Shown: one piece after another, positions 14,001-25,900 of the stretch
Position numbering within the stretch: the stretch's first letter is position 1
Layout: each line of letters opens with the position of its first letter
Made by a program: the position numbers and the translations under genes
From: Daphnia carinata
Lineage: Eukaryota; Arthropoda; Branchiopoda; Diplostraca; Daphniidae
Direction: 5' to 3'
Length of the DNA stretch: 64,000 bases
Assembly (NCBI RefSeq): GCF_022539665.2
Contig: NC_081331.1
Location: 4,560,501 to 4,624,500, forward strand
The notes under the pieces: generated by a model
Told to the model about the DNA's origin: nothing
What the model saw: the letters and a program-made list of their open reading frames with translations, nothing else
The model's database searches: none

Positions 14001-17000
14001 CAACGAGACGTAGTTATTGCTTTCCGACCAAACAGTCGAAAGAAAACCATGAAACACCTTTCATTCCTTTTGAAAAAAAATAATAATACCGTAACGCGTT
14101 ATCGAGCTGTTCTAATCTTTTGTATCCTTCATTTACCTTGCAGGTAAGAAGAAAAACGTGAGCTTATCAAAATAAAAGTCAAGCGAAAATCATGCATCTC
14201 CGGAATTGAATATTGAACACAAAAAACACTTGTCTGTCAAGTTCTTTTTCGTTAAGACATTGATGTAATCATAAAAGGGGCGGCGAAGTAACTTGCGCAG
14301 AGGGAAATTCAATTTTAAAAAGGGGGGGGGGACGTGAGGGTGTTTTCTCTTGGCAGCAAAATAACCTGCTGGCCATATTTTTACTTAACCGTGAAAGGTG
14401 TTCAGACGGTCTGAGATCAAATATGGACGCAGAGCTTCTATGTTGTGTTGATCAAAGGGCCAAGGTTTCGCTATTTCGATTGCATTTCTGAGAGTTGTCC
14501 GAAACATTCTTTGTTGAACTGATGAAAAGTGGAAATCAAGGATATGGCGGGGCCACACCCAATGCGTCTTGCTTACCTCCAATGCAGACTGCTGAAAAAA
14601 AAAATTAGAATTCCAAGATAGCAATCACTATGCGAGAGACAGTATCACCCCCCCAGCTCCCTGCTTGACCATGTGATCTAAACATGGTAATGTCACTCTA
14701 TTTTTAAAGAGAAAGAGGTGACCGAGATTTGTCCCTAGCTTTTTATAAAGCTGTCTAGCTAATTCGTAACGAAGGTCATTAAAAAAAAAAAAAACATTTT
14801 AATTGACAAACTGGGCTTCTTAGCAAATAGCCGATACAAAACGGAATAACAATTAAAGAACAAAACAACCAATTGTTTTGTTTTTTAAATGTCGTTTAGT
14901 CATTGCAGTGTCGAAATAGTTTTTAGGAGGGGAAGCTCTAGAAGAGTCCAGGTAGGTAGGTATATATGTCTAACGGGACATTGGAGGATAGTCGGTTCGG
15001 GAGTCGGGGCACCGAGTTCTTTCCGCACCGGCGCATGTATAGGACGTACGGTGTATACACAAAGTGCTTACTATTTCGACATGCACCGGTGGTAATACCC
15101 CGTTGTGTTTCACGCATCTCAGTTATTCCTTTGTCTCCCACTATTCATCATGGCTTTTGCCCCTCTTCTTCAGCACATTTTTTTTTTTTGCCCAGCAACA
15201 ATAAATGCATTTTTTCGTGACGCTGCATTACCATACGCGCATTCCGAAAGATGCACATGTTACATGTACAGTAAGAAACAGATTGGGCGATTATTGTAGC
15301 GTGCAGATTTGCTGGAGCCAATCGAATGCACAAAGATATGATTCGTCCTTGTAACAAGTTAATTTTACTTCCGCGATGCGGACATTCTTTTGCAAGCATA
15401 TGTTCGAAGAAATCAGTGAATAACAATGTCGATCTGCTTGCAGATATTTCGATAGTTTTCCTGTTGAAAATTTCTTTTTAAAATTAAGAAATGGCTAGTT
15501 CCAGTGAATAATTTCATTGCCGCCCGGTTCTTACACAACAATTTCCTCCGTCCTCAGACAACATTCACTGTTGGCTTCGTGAAAGGTGCGTATCCTTGGT
15601 GACTCACGCTGATGGAATACAAAACGATTATATATGGGTGGCTGATGAAATTGATTGCCTTGCCAGGATCTACTAAAATCCAAAAACGGTTCCATGTAAC
15701 ATGCAAAACAAATTCCTTTATGCTTTAAAAATTTTGTTTAAAACATTTTTGCTTGAAAAATATTTCTTTCCGATGGAAGTGGTTAACTGCCTGACCCTCG
15801 TGACGGCGTCGGGTCGTAGAAGGGCGGATAAGAATGGAAAAGAAAAATAGATAAAACGACAAAGGGGAGAATCAAAGGAAAAACACGCAGACGGAACAAC
15901 GCATGCGACCGCACGGCCAAAGTGAATGTGGTCATCATCATCTAGCCTATCGCTATCTTCCTTCTTTTTCTAGTCCCATCGTGTGCATCGGGACTTGCAC
16001 CCTGCGGGGGCTTCAACGAAGTTGAAAGGCCAGAAGAGAATGAATAACGGGACTTGCTGTATAGCGTGACCTCGCCAGGAATGCCGATGCACCGTGAAAC
16101 GCAGCAAGCGCAAGGTAGGAAAAAAATAAAAAGGAAAGGACCTGCGATCGCATCAGACTCACCAAAAAAATCCGAAATAAATTTGGTTTTATTTGTTTTA
16201 TTTCTTCTTTCAACTGTGAATGAAATGGTGGACATTTTCTACGAGTTCCGCACGATAGGCGGTAACGATCGACTACACGGCGGCCATACAAGTTCATAAC
16301 TTTCTCATCGCATACAAAACTCAATCCTCATTCAGCATTTTTTTTTTTTTGCTCTTTCATTTTCCGCTTAGCTGATTTTTCTGTAAATGTATCACGATAC
16401 ACCGCCTTGACGATATGCTGATGTGAACTCATTCACCGGATCGGTTGTGGTACATCCACAGAACGTATACCTTACGGTACAGTTGGGTATACACACGGCA
16501 AACAAAATCCAGACGATGGATGTAGTGAAACATCAGCACATCCATCAACCATCTTTCACGATCCGTTTGTAGAGCGGGTCTCATCCGTATCGTCATTTTT
16601 CCGTGTGTGTTACACAAGAATGCCATCGTCTCCTCCCATTTTCGGTTGAGATGAAAGGCATGTCGACAGTTTGAGGTTTACGAAATTGTTTTTTTTTTGT
16701 TTTGTTTTGTTTTTTCCTGAGGTTAGAAAGCGTATTTGATACGGCTATTCCCTAAGTTGCCCAGCTTTTTTTTTTAGTATATGTTTATACTTATCTATTA
16801 AATGCAACCGTCTTTATTTTTTTTTTGTTAAGGTGATGTTTGTTTCAAAGGGTTGTTTTACGAGCACAGCTCGAGATTATGTTAATGTTACACAGCATGG
16901 TGTAATCGGGTGTGTGTGTCTAACCGCCAGTTACGGACCTGTTCCATCATGTTCCTATTCTAGATTTTCTATTTGGATGTTACCTCTCTTCGCTTGATGA

Positions 17001-20000
17001 TCTAAATAGATTCTTTTAACGGGAGTATTCGATCAACGTGCCAACAGACCACCAATGTACGAGCCAAAACAAAAGAATGCTCCCCCCCACAAGAATTATT
17101 TGGAACAGAAAAAGAAATTGGACTCACCTTCGTCGGATGCGTCCGGACAATCGGCGACGCCATCCTGCACGCGTTCCACCTCGATACAGATGCTGGGGTA
17201 ATTCCGGCAAGCCACTTGGGTCGACGGGTCGCAGACGGACGTTGATCCTGCTGCGCCAGCTTTTTGATGATTGTCGGCCAGAAACATAAAAAATGAAATG
17301 ATAGAAAAAAAAAAACAAAGTCGTTTAGATATTAGCGTGACGTGGCATGCCAACTGCTGCGTGCGCAGACAGTAACGCACAAAAAGCGGATCCCATGTTC
17401 CAGTGCGTGATTCATATTGAACTCATCCGCCCTGTCCCTACATGGCATTTTTCATGGCAGCCTTTTTTTTTTTGTTTTTGTTTTTCAAAGTCAAACTCGT
17501 AAAATACGTCAGGGCAAAGAAGAAGTTGCACTACAATTGAGGAAGTCTCATATTGAGCCGGGTAAAGGGAAAAGGGAGGGTCGTCGAGGGCGTTCCATGG
17601 CCCAATGGGGATAAGACGGATCATTTCCGCATGGATTTCAGAAGATTGTATAAATTTTATACGACGATATAAAAACACGAGTTGCACTGACGATCGCGTT
17701 GCAAAGATGAAGCCAAAAAGGTGCGATTTCCAATTATCGATGAATATTAAAAAAAGGGTCATCATCGAGGAAGCGCTCGTGCTATCGTCAGCTGGCCTCT
17801 TTTCAAGCTAATCAATTATGGACGTGTAAAATGGTTACGATGTAACGAGCTTTGTGCTCAGACACACTGAACCAACAGCACCAATTGGGTTGATCGTTAA
17901 TAATTGTAAAAGAAAAAGGTGGACGATTTGCATAAGACATGCATATGAAACTAGTAAAAAAAGAAAGAAAACAAAAACAATTGCACGTATACTAAAAAGG
18001 AAATGAGTTTTTGGCCACTAGCGCCCCACACTACCGTTACGAGAGGAATTATTTGTCTGCAAGAAGAAGAAGAAGACAAATAAAGTGGAATGCCGAGTCC
18101 GGCATGACGCAGAGAAGAAGACCGCGCTGACTATCGTCCGGTCTATCCGGTTCGTGTCTTCTCGGCTATCTTTCGTCACTTGATTCACAAGAAGTTTTTG
18201 AACTCACGTTGTTGGCGATACGCAGCTAACGATGGGTTCAGTCCCGGTCCGGGAGGGAAACGCTGGTGAGGTCAGCTAGGGACGTTCACCTGCGACACTT
18301 TTGTCGGCTCCAGCCAACAGCCCAAAAATGTAAAAGGTCGAAATGCAAAAGAGCGCATCTCTAACGCACACACACCTATAACACACGCAGACACAGTCCG
18401 GGACTTCTTAAATGTTTACAATGTCCAAGACTAAACTTGCGCTGCCGGCGTCGTCGGAATTCTTATGGGCACGGCTTGTGAGGGGTCAACATCTAACAAA
18501 TAGGTGCCCTCCAGTCTCTTAACCGTTTATGGAACTTCAGTAAAGAACAGCCCCCACTATTTGCGCGTGGTAAGGCAAAACCGCCGGAGTTCGTTGGACC
18601 ATCCCGAAATGTAAAAAAAAAAAAAAATGGAGAAACAACAAGAAAATCTAATAAAAAAAAAAAATAAATAAACAAATACTGAAAGAAAACAAGTATCTAT
18701 TTTTTTTCTCAATATCGAGGCCAGGGAAAGAATTTTATATTTTTCGCTGACCAATTTCGCAGTTGGAGCGTGATCTATTGCGAGGGAAGGCGGGCGGATC
18801 TAACGGAACGATAGTGTACACACATACAGTGACGTACGCATATCTGATTTCCTCGACTTTGAGTTATCGGAAATTGTTCGCCCTTTTGAAATGTCTTTCC
18901 TGGTTCAACATTTTGTTTGCACTGTCCCTTTGAAGAAACTCACGAAGCTCCTCGTGAAGAATTTCGCGTGTTCACAAGGTATGGCGTCCAAATTTGCTCT
19001 AGATTTGAAAGCTCAGTGATTCCGACATTTTGAGTCATCACATACGCAACAGGAATAATAACTCTCATCCGTCCGTGACTTGGATAGGAAAATGCAAAAC
19101 TTTCTACTAACAAAAAAGAAGAAAAAAAAAAATGTGATTCCTGGTCAATCATCTTCTAGTGTTAAAACTTTTTCCTGGTTGTTGTTTGCCAAGAAAAAAT
19201 CGTGGCTATAGAACTCAACACAAGAAAAACAGGGGGGACGAAATGATTTCTCTTTTTTTCCTATGGATGCGAGCGCGATAAGAATGACTAGATTTCCAGA
19301 TTATAATGGCGGAAGTATTGATTTCATTAACCGTCAAATGTTTGTACCCATCGCTATGACTGCCTTATGCAGGTATATGACATCAGCCGCCCACATTTCC
19401 ATTGCACGTGAATGTAACGGGACCATTTCGGGATGATGTACAACCGTAAGAGAACACCTGTGTTCTTCTGATTGCGTTCATCCGTGACCCTAACCCCCTC
19501 CCCTCCTTTTTTGTTTTTCGTGTTGGCTGTCAGAAGGAAGTAACGAATCTTCCCTTTTTGTCGCAATCGTTCTCATTTTCTCTGCTGTGACGTTGTACTA
19601 GTAGTAAATGTCGGAGACATTTAGCGACCCGCAAGATCCCCATCAAATCATCAAAAGCTTATAATATCGTGCCTTTGGGACATGACGCAAATGTCTCTAT
19701 TCTACTTCTCATCAAGACGAAGAAGAAAAAAAAAAATATATTTCTGTTTCCTTTCATTCCCCCTTTTTTTCCGTTTTTTTTTTGTTGGGTGAATATAGTC
19801 CGCTATTTTTACCACCAGAATGGGCGCGTACCGAATAAAGAAAATTCAAATTTAAAATAAATTTTTGCTCCGTTTTTTTTTCCAGTTAGCATGTCTGCCC
19901 TTTAAATTTCATTCCTTCTGGTGAATAATGTAAAAAGAAATAAAAGGGAACTCTAACACTGTGTTTAATAAACTACGATATGCTGGGCATAACGGTACGG

Positions 20001-22149
20001 CACCGACGACGCTACTCATTTACTTCACTTCTCTTTTTTTTTTTTTTTTTTCTTTTCCTTTCCACCTTCGTGAGCGCCCAGTGTCCAAAAAGGCTAATCC
20101 CGTTTTCGATTGGGGTGTTCCAGACTAGCCCGTTATTTAACTTTTTTTTTTCCTTTCCTTTCTGTGTGTTTTCTACTACATCCTTTTCGTATTTGGGTAA
20201 AAGTTCGTTTGTTCTCTCTCTTCCCCCCCTGAATGGCCGCTCCCAACCCTAATTTATATTACGCATACAAAAACAGTTCCAGCCTTTGTTGGTAGGAGAG
20301 ATTTGCTCTCCCTTTCCCCAGCGCACACTATCCTCGCCCTGTTAGTTTTGTTTTGAGTTGCTAAACGACATAGGAAACAATGTAAAGCTTGAAGGCATGA
20401 AATAGATGCGCGAGTGGCATCCATCTGCCTAACGTTGTGTAATATTCCACGGTGTGCGGAAGCCGTTACTTGATTGACCAATACATTCAAAGAAGAACAC
20501 AACAGACTTTGCAATGGCAATAATATATGCAATTTTCTAACGTTTCTTCTTGCCATTGCGAGTTCTTTTATGATCAATACGTTTACCTGGCCCGTTTGTT
20601 TTGCAGCAGGGAAAATGTCATGGCCAGTCTTTGTTTTATATTTATCGAGAAATATTTTTTTTTTTAACCAAACGTCAATATGTTTTTCTTTAACTATTTG
20701 TCATCAAACTATCTCCTCCTCCCCACCAAAATTCCCATGACGTCCTAGCAAAAAATTGCGTGTTTGTCAGCAGCCATTCGTTGGCAGGCAATACATCTAA
20801 CTGTACACAACAGCCTATTTACCACAAAAGGCAACACCCGAAAACAATTGGCCAGCTGGTTGGAAAACAAAAAAATTCCGCACCCAGATGTTTATTTTCT
20901 ATTTGCAAGCAGATTTTTTTTTTTTTGTTTTTTTTTTTTTTTTTTTTGTTTCAAAGATTGAAATCTTCGCAGCTCGTTGGCGTGTAGTGCCAAGGTGAAA
21001 CACAACATCAGGGCATCTTATTTTCGTCTGCCGGATTTCTGGTTGACGATGTTGCGGCCATCATCTGCTTCTTGCCCGCTGGTTCACCTTCCAAGTCTAT
21101 TTATGGCAAGCCTCATGCGCCTCTTGCCGAAACCTTTGCGTGCCGAACAAAAATGAAAAACCCCGCTGATTGGCGTCTGGGCTGCTGCGGGCGTCACTAG
21201 CCGTTCATTTTTCTCGATCGAAATACGTTAGGAAACACAAGGCCAAGGCGCCGAGAAGATGAACGAGTCCCTTACGGTACATTTGGCACCAAAAAAAGGA
21301 TTTCGTGTAATTTTTTTTTTATTTTCAAAATAAACATTTTTTTTTTAAAGGCTTTTTAGCGATCGAAAAACAGTCAACGTTTTTTTTTTTTCTCGCGGCG
21401 ACCCAACGAATTGAAGTTATAATATATGCAATTTGAAAAAAGGAACGGTTTTAGTGCATTGGTCGGGTTGAGCATAATTTGTGGTGGAGAAAATGTTTAT
21501 TTTTGATTGTGTTCGCTTTCATGTTCTGCGGCGATTTGAATGCGACAGCGCCTTTCAAACGAAATCCATAACCAACGGAATTGACCATCTATTTATTTTT
21601 GAAAATAAAAAATTTCTACGAATGGAGAAGACGATCAAAACAGGATGCCCATCAATGGTTGCGACGAGCACTGGGAACGCTTTGCCCAAAAAAAGAACCA
21701 CGGTAATTTGAATGCGCGAGTAGATTGGCCTTACATACCTGCCCTAGTCTAATCCTTTTTTCTTCTTCTAATTCCCTCTTTCTGTTCTGCATTTCAGTGG
21801 GGTAAAACTCGTGCGGTCGTCCCGTTTCAAGTCCCGGTGGTCGCTATACAAATTTGGCTTCTAGCTACAGAGCTCGAGTACGACGCTTTTTTTTTTTTTA
21901 CCTGTAGTAATCATTTCAACGTTCACGGTTTCATTGAAACGGTTGAAAACAACACACAACTGACACAATTGCGCGTAATGCAAACTGCCGGTTTCATTCT
22001 TTGTTCGCTTCGAAAACAATTCACGCAAAATCAACTCAGTGAATACATGTGAAATAAATCCTACCTTGATTAGCGGTGATGAATGTGGCGTTGAACAAGA
22101 AGAGAGCCACAAGAGCAACGCTCCACCCACCGATGGATGGCTGCTGCAT
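1..22149 (-). CDS. Giant secreted LDLa-domain, Ser/Thr-rich repeat protein (3' end off window)
   Basis: This is a multi-exon gene read leftwards. Coding exons, 5' to 3': 22149-22065, 17259-17128 (acceptor could instead give 17250), 13285-13181, 12997-12917, 11855-2873, 2463-2422, 2359-2189, 2092-1 and beyond. All junctions seen are GT-AG and phase 1, so the frame is continuous except for one single-base shift near 9483. About 3,900 residues lie in the window. Order: 28-residue signal peptide, two divergent LDLa modules, a short Cys segment, then thousands of residues rich in Ser, Thr, Pro and Val, built from two repeat types (consensus cores YTTFTYFTT and VNNGVTTVYT). There is no membrane anchor before the left edge. 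I infer a secreted, probably O-glycosylated extracellular-matrix or cuticle protein. The repeats resemble an arthropod family I remember as DUF4758, which I could not check. The exact function is unknown. Confidence 0.82.
2189..2359 (-). CDS. 171-nt exon of the giant protein
   Basis: The acceptor is CCACCAG and the donor GTACGC, phase 1 at both ends. It encodes a mixed, less repetitive segment (VPTARAIPARDGREQL … IMSNGVEVIVAS). The last codon is completed by the exon starting at 2092. No domain is recognised. Confidence 0.75.
2422..2463 (-). CDS. 42-nt exon of the giant protein
   Basis: The exon sits between TTTCCAG and GTAAGT and encodes VDVQASLDALENL with phase 1 at both ends. It joins the ~9 kb exon (…IEPTS) to the next exon (VPTARAIPAR). 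The introns are 409 bp upstream and 60 bp downstream. Confidence 0.75.
2873..11855 (-). CDS. ~9 kb exon: Ser/Thr-rich repeat region of the giant protein
   Basis: This one exon encodes about 2,993 residues. The acceptor is placed at 11855 because it keeps phase 1 (weak, …ATGAAG); the donor at 2872 is GTAAAT. Two repeat families recur. Type A is a YTTFTYFTT core followed by about 8 residues and SREE/VTNVV; type B is VNNGVTTVYT…GTxIDGxYA. In between are long low-complexity Ser/Arg/Pro stretches, a run of KTET units, and acidic patches. Basic sites followed by Gln occur at RSKRQ, VVKRQ and KARQ, reminiscent of furin-type processing. The frame is broken once: it is open from 11855 down to a TGA at 9459-9457, while the downstream frame is open from 9488. 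Removing one G from the G4 run at 9483-9486 restores a continuous frame. Confidence 0.82.
4808..4864 (-). repeat. In-frame 12-bp tandem repeat (KTET units)
   Basis: The plus strand shows about four and a half copies of a 12-bp unit (tcagttttcgtt). On the coding strand this gives consecutive T-E-T-K units. It is in frame and a multiple of three, so copy number can change without disrupting the protein. Confidence 0.9.
9483..9486 (-). other. Apparent 1-bp frameshift in the giant exon
   Basis: On the minus strand the upstream frame reaches a stop at 9459-9457, and the downstream frame has a stop just above 9488, so the shift must lie between about 9459 and 9488. The only homopolymer there is the plus-strand GGGG at 9483-9486. 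Reading it as GGG gives a smooth junction (…STNAVTPTVQLTDIDEELWE). Splicing around it would need a 34-bp intron, shorter than any other here. Confidence 0.7.
12917..12997 (-). CDS. Short acidic exon after the LDLa pair
   Basis: This phase 1-1 exon of 81 nt lies between TTTCAG and GTAAGT. It encodes LIGGNCKSDEDLQNIDDLVR, then FRRASSG. The single Cys probably closes the second LDLa module. The FRR segment resembles a basic processing or linker region. It is separated from the LDLa exon by a 183-bp intron and from the giant exon by about 1.06 kb. Confidence 0.7.
13181..13285 (-). CDS. Second LDLa exon of the giant protein
   Basis: This phase 1-1 exon of 105 nt has an ATAG acceptor and a GTAAAA donor. 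It encodes DCQPWEFTC, then CGQPRCI, then NGALDCADGSDEG, an LDLa module with the calcium-cage acidic ending D-x-S-D-E. As in the first module, the fourth Cys position is occupied by another residue (NGALDC instead of CDGxxDC), and there is an extra Cys after the second one. The exon joins in frame to 12997-12917, which supplies the closing Cys (GGNC). Confidence 0.75.
17128..17259 (-). CDS. First LDLa exon of the giant protein
   Basis: The exon encodes a module with Cys-x7-Cys-x6-Cys-Ile followed by an acidic DCPDASDEG ending and a GTGAGT donor in phase 1. This is the recognisable core of an LDL-receptor class A domain, but the Cys of the usual C-D-G-x-x-D-C block is replaced: VQDGVADC is seen. 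The sixth Cys would be the first Cys of the next exon. Two acceptors in the same phase fit the start, 17259 (…AAAAAG) or 17250 (…GCGCAG), so three residues are uncertain. Confidence 0.7.
22065..22149 (-). CDS. Signal-peptide exon of the giant LDLa repeat protein
   Basis: The exon starts at ATG 22149 and reads MQQPSIGGWSVALVALFLFN, then ATFITANQ, before a GTAGGA donor in phase 1. The hydrophobic core (VALVALFLF) followed by a small-residue cleavage region (TFITA) is a textbook secretory signal peptide. It is 85 nt long. The next compatible acceptor is about 4.8 kb downstream. A 5' UTR exon may lie near 22670, where the minus strand has a TTCCAG|GTGAAC donor, but that is only a suggestion. Confidence 0.75.
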
Positions 22150-22909
22150 CTTGGGGACTCGGTCGAAAGCGGGAGTTTGAACTTTTGATTGCACGCGTTT
22201 AGCGCCTCCGTCAAAAGAAATTTCAAATCGAACCGAACAAATAAAAAGCAACTGCCTGTCGGTTAGAACACAAAAAAAAACGTGTAATCCTGGTCAGTTG
22301 AAGACACCCGTTGAAATGGAGCGGAGATGAGCAGTTTTTATTTTTTTATTTTTTGCCACCAATCAAGATCAGCGCTGCACCGATGACACACAAGTAAACG
22401 CCGGTGAAAGAGTTACCACCATCCACTTCAGCCGTTCGTCAAAAAGAAACGCGAGAGTTTCGCACACCGCAATAAATAATCTTTCTTTTTCCAGAGTAAA
22501 AAAGAAAGAAAATTTGAAATGCGAAGAAAGATTGGAACTTTTCTTTTTGTTTTGTTTTTTCTACGTTTGACGGTTGATTATGTTGAGATAAAAATGTGTA
22601 TTTTCGTTGAAGTGGCGGCCGTAGCCTAGCCGGTCTGTCGTGATGGACTGTTCACCTGGAACTGAGGCGCGGTGCCAGTCGGTTGCTTTGCTATAGTCTG
22701 AATGCAGCAGCCAGTGCAATGAGAAGAAAACGAAGAGAATGACGAAAAAAATAAAAAGGAATAGAGGGAAGATAGGAAAAATAGAAAAAGCACCGCTTCA
22801 AAAACAGGTGGATTGCCAGAGGCATCAGGAGGAGGAAGTTTTTTTAGCCGAAAGAAGGTGGGTGTCGTGCATGTGTGTGGCGCAGTGGAGCAACTTTTTT
22901 TTTTTTTCA

Positions 22910-22924
22910 GGGGGGGGGGGGGGG
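22910..22924 (+). repeat. Poly-G tract
   Basis: About 15 consecutive G follow a T13 run and CA, in a purine-rich stretch about 0.75 kb upstream of the giant gene's start codon. Such G runs can form quadruplexes; whether this one does is unknown. Confidence 0.85.
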
Positions 22925-25900
22925 AGGGGGGAGCTGCAAGAAACAACAGAGAAAGGAGAGAAAAGAGAAAAGAGAGAGGCCAAAGAGGCGGGACGAACAT
23001 TCTCGGCTAACGATAGAAAAAAGAAAAAAAAAAAAAGAAATAGAAAAAAAAAAAAATTCGATTCTTTCGCTTAATACATGTATCGATCTATCAGAGTTTT
23101 CGCCCATTTTAAAAATTTCAATTCATTTTTTCGTATGACGCAAGTCGACCTTTTAACTGGTAAACGCCCTCAATCAAGCCATTGTACAATCAAATTCGCT
23201 TAGAAAAACATTTGTCTTAATAATTTCGATATGATGCACTGGGCAAATCCCAACTCTCGTGCACAATGTCTGTTGAAAAGGGAAATATACTCATACGAGT
23301 CGGCGTGTGTTTCTGTGCCATGAATTAGGAATAGAAAGAAGGCAAACATCGAAAAAGAGAGAGAAAGAAGCCGACACACACATGATGCGTAATGTGTGGC
23401 GTGCGTGAGTGCATCTGCCGACGAGTTCTCCTTCGAGAAAAAAAAAAAAAAGGGTTAACACAACTTTTCCTCGACAGCCTTGATCTCCGGTGCACGTTTG
23501 TTGTTTTTTCTTTTTTTTTTTTCGTACATTTTATATGAGTTTATGGCGTCGGCGGCGTCAACTGCTTCTTATTTCTATTTATTTTTAGTATTGTGGCTTG
23601 TCTCCCATATGTTTCACACAGATTTCGTCTTAAACGAACTAAAAATAGATATGAAAAATTAAACAAAAAAGGAGGGGGAAAACGAAACTCGTAATTTTCA
23701 GAATCAATGGGCTGGAAAACGAAATCTAAAAAAAATAAAAAAAAAAAAGGTCGTCGACTAATAAAAATGCTGCTGCGAATCACAAAAGAGTGAAAAATAC
23801 ATCGTAAAGAAAGGCGAGTCTATTCGTTGAAAACGTAGATGGGGAGAAAGGAGAGACCCTAACGAGATTGCGGTTCACGACCACTGCCAATATTATATGC
23901 CTATACACGTCGAAAATAGACATCACATCTTTTGTTTTGGGAAAAAAAAAAAGAAAGCAAAATCGGGAGAAAATGGACCGTACCGACCAAGAGCCCATCG
24001 GTGGTTATCGAGTAGTGATCGATTGATCGTGTACCTATGGCGCTCGTTATGTTTCTCCGTGTGACTATTAAACAATCTAACGGAAAGCAGTCCGAACATC
24101 TAATGGAGGGCGGTAGAAATGAATAACCACAGATTTCCCTAATGAATGCGGCACCTCCCAGGCACATGTATGAAGAATGGCGCAAGAAAAAGCGGTGCGC
24201 AATCGTAACTTTCCATTCATTAAATAAAGTGTCGAATGTAATACAACAAGGAAATCACCTCATCGTTTTTGCGGCTAGTTTCTTCTGCTTTAGGGGAATA
24301 AGCAAAAAAACATTTGAATGTTTCTTGTTGTCTCCCTTTTTATTTATTTATTTTTTTAAGGAAAACAAGGTAACATTCCAAACTGAGCTGGAGACCATGT
24401 GACAGCTGAATGCCTCGTTTAGGCCACGGTCCGTGGTGTTGAAACGGACTAATCAAAATAGCGCATCATCCCGCCTTCCACCTTTTGGCTGTCGCCTTTT
24501 ATTAAATAAATTTTAAAAAATTCCTGTGAAATGAATGAACTCGGACACTGCCAGCCACGTGTATCAAAACATGAAAATCAAGAATTAAGAAAAGGTATTC
24601 TTTAAAACTTTTGTCTTCAACATAGGCGGAAGAACGTTTTCGAATTATGCCGCAAAGAAAGAATCACATATTCTGAAAGCATAACTCTTTTCAAGTGGAA
24701 AACATGGTTTCACTCTTAATATTCCACCCTCTCTTTTAACCCCCCAAGAAGACGTGACACTGTTTGATGTGCGCGACACTCTTCCATAGCGACATTATTC
24801 TTCTTCCTGGGGTTATCCGATCCTTCGTGTGAGTCAGCAATGCAATCCCTTTCTGAGAAAAACAAATAAAACAAACTGCCCACCCCTTTGCAAGAACAAA
24901 GCTACCCGCATGTTCACAATCAATTAGCATGCGATTTAGCTAAAAACATCCACCGTTCCATTTGTGTTTGGACATTTTATTTGCCTACATATTTCCGGAT
25001 GACCGTTCCTCCCCCATTCCGTTCGGTGCGCATGTTGGCATTTCCGTTATTGGCAAAACAAATTGACGTGATCCAGCACGCGTCGCGGCTATGCGAGCGC
25101 ATTGAACTTGCGCGAATTCTTCTCTGTAAAAGGAACAAAGTACGAAAAGAGGCTAAGCATTGCCATAGAGAATGAGGAAGGAAGCGCAAAAGAAAAAGTA
25201 GGACGTGCTGTTTTGTGCGGATGTGCGATAACACTTTGCTGACCGTTTGGGAAAACTTGCACGTCCTGGATAAGATGAAGTGGTTTCTGTTGTTTCCATT
25301 TCATAGATTCCTCTTTGTCGTACTTGCGACTGTACGTGTGCGACAGTACGTATCGATGCTTGTGGAAAGATCTGGTCGATGGATCATTCATAACTTGACA
25401 ACACATCTACTTGTATACGCACACTCAAGTTTTTTTTTTTCTTTTTGCTGTACCTTGGTGGCATGCCGTTTCTCTTCATGTCCGGAAAAAAATGTTTGAC
25501 CTTTTTCTGCATTTGCGCGGACAACAGGAATTCCATTCACGATTAGAATCGACTTCATCATCGTCAGAGAGAGAGAGAGAGAACCATCTTTTTTTTTTTT
25601 TGGCGGATGTTCAGCCGAATTGAAATCTTTACGACGTTGTGCTCCGGGCAAAGTAACCTGTACAGGCAATTGTTTTTTTTTTTTTTTGTGTTTTGTTTTT
25701 TTTTCGTGTTTAGTAATTCGCTAGTCACTCAGGGGCTCCCTACGCCATGAAATAAAAAATGTTTTGCGTGTGATGCGAAAGAAAAATAAAAGGGTAATAA
25801 GATTAAGGAGATGGTGGTTTGCCTCGTTTCCTGGCATCAGTGGCTCGTTAAAAGCATTTCCGCTGATGAAGAATCAACGCCCAAGGTACTAACCTAATTA

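Larger units (their letters stand above)
11856..22064 (-). other. Introns of the giant gene
   Basis: The four introns between coding exons are about 1.06 kb, 183 bp, 3.8 kb and 4.8 kb. They are rich in poly-A/poly-T runs and low-complexity pyrimidine tracts. I see no convincing nested gene. One strong-looking minus donor (GTGAGT at 18207) follows a short open segment (18262-18208), but its acceptor phase does not fit the flanking exons, so it is not called. Confidence 0.5.

Noticed and set aside
18208-18262. Candidate extra exon of the giant gene with a GTGAGT donor
   Set aside because: Its acceptor phase does not match the signal-peptide exon. Only an 18-nt micro-exon version would fit, which is too weak to call.
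22626-23138. Overlapping frames rich in Gly, Lys, Phe or Pro
   Set aside because: They are translations of the poly-G, purine and poly-T tracts on either strand.
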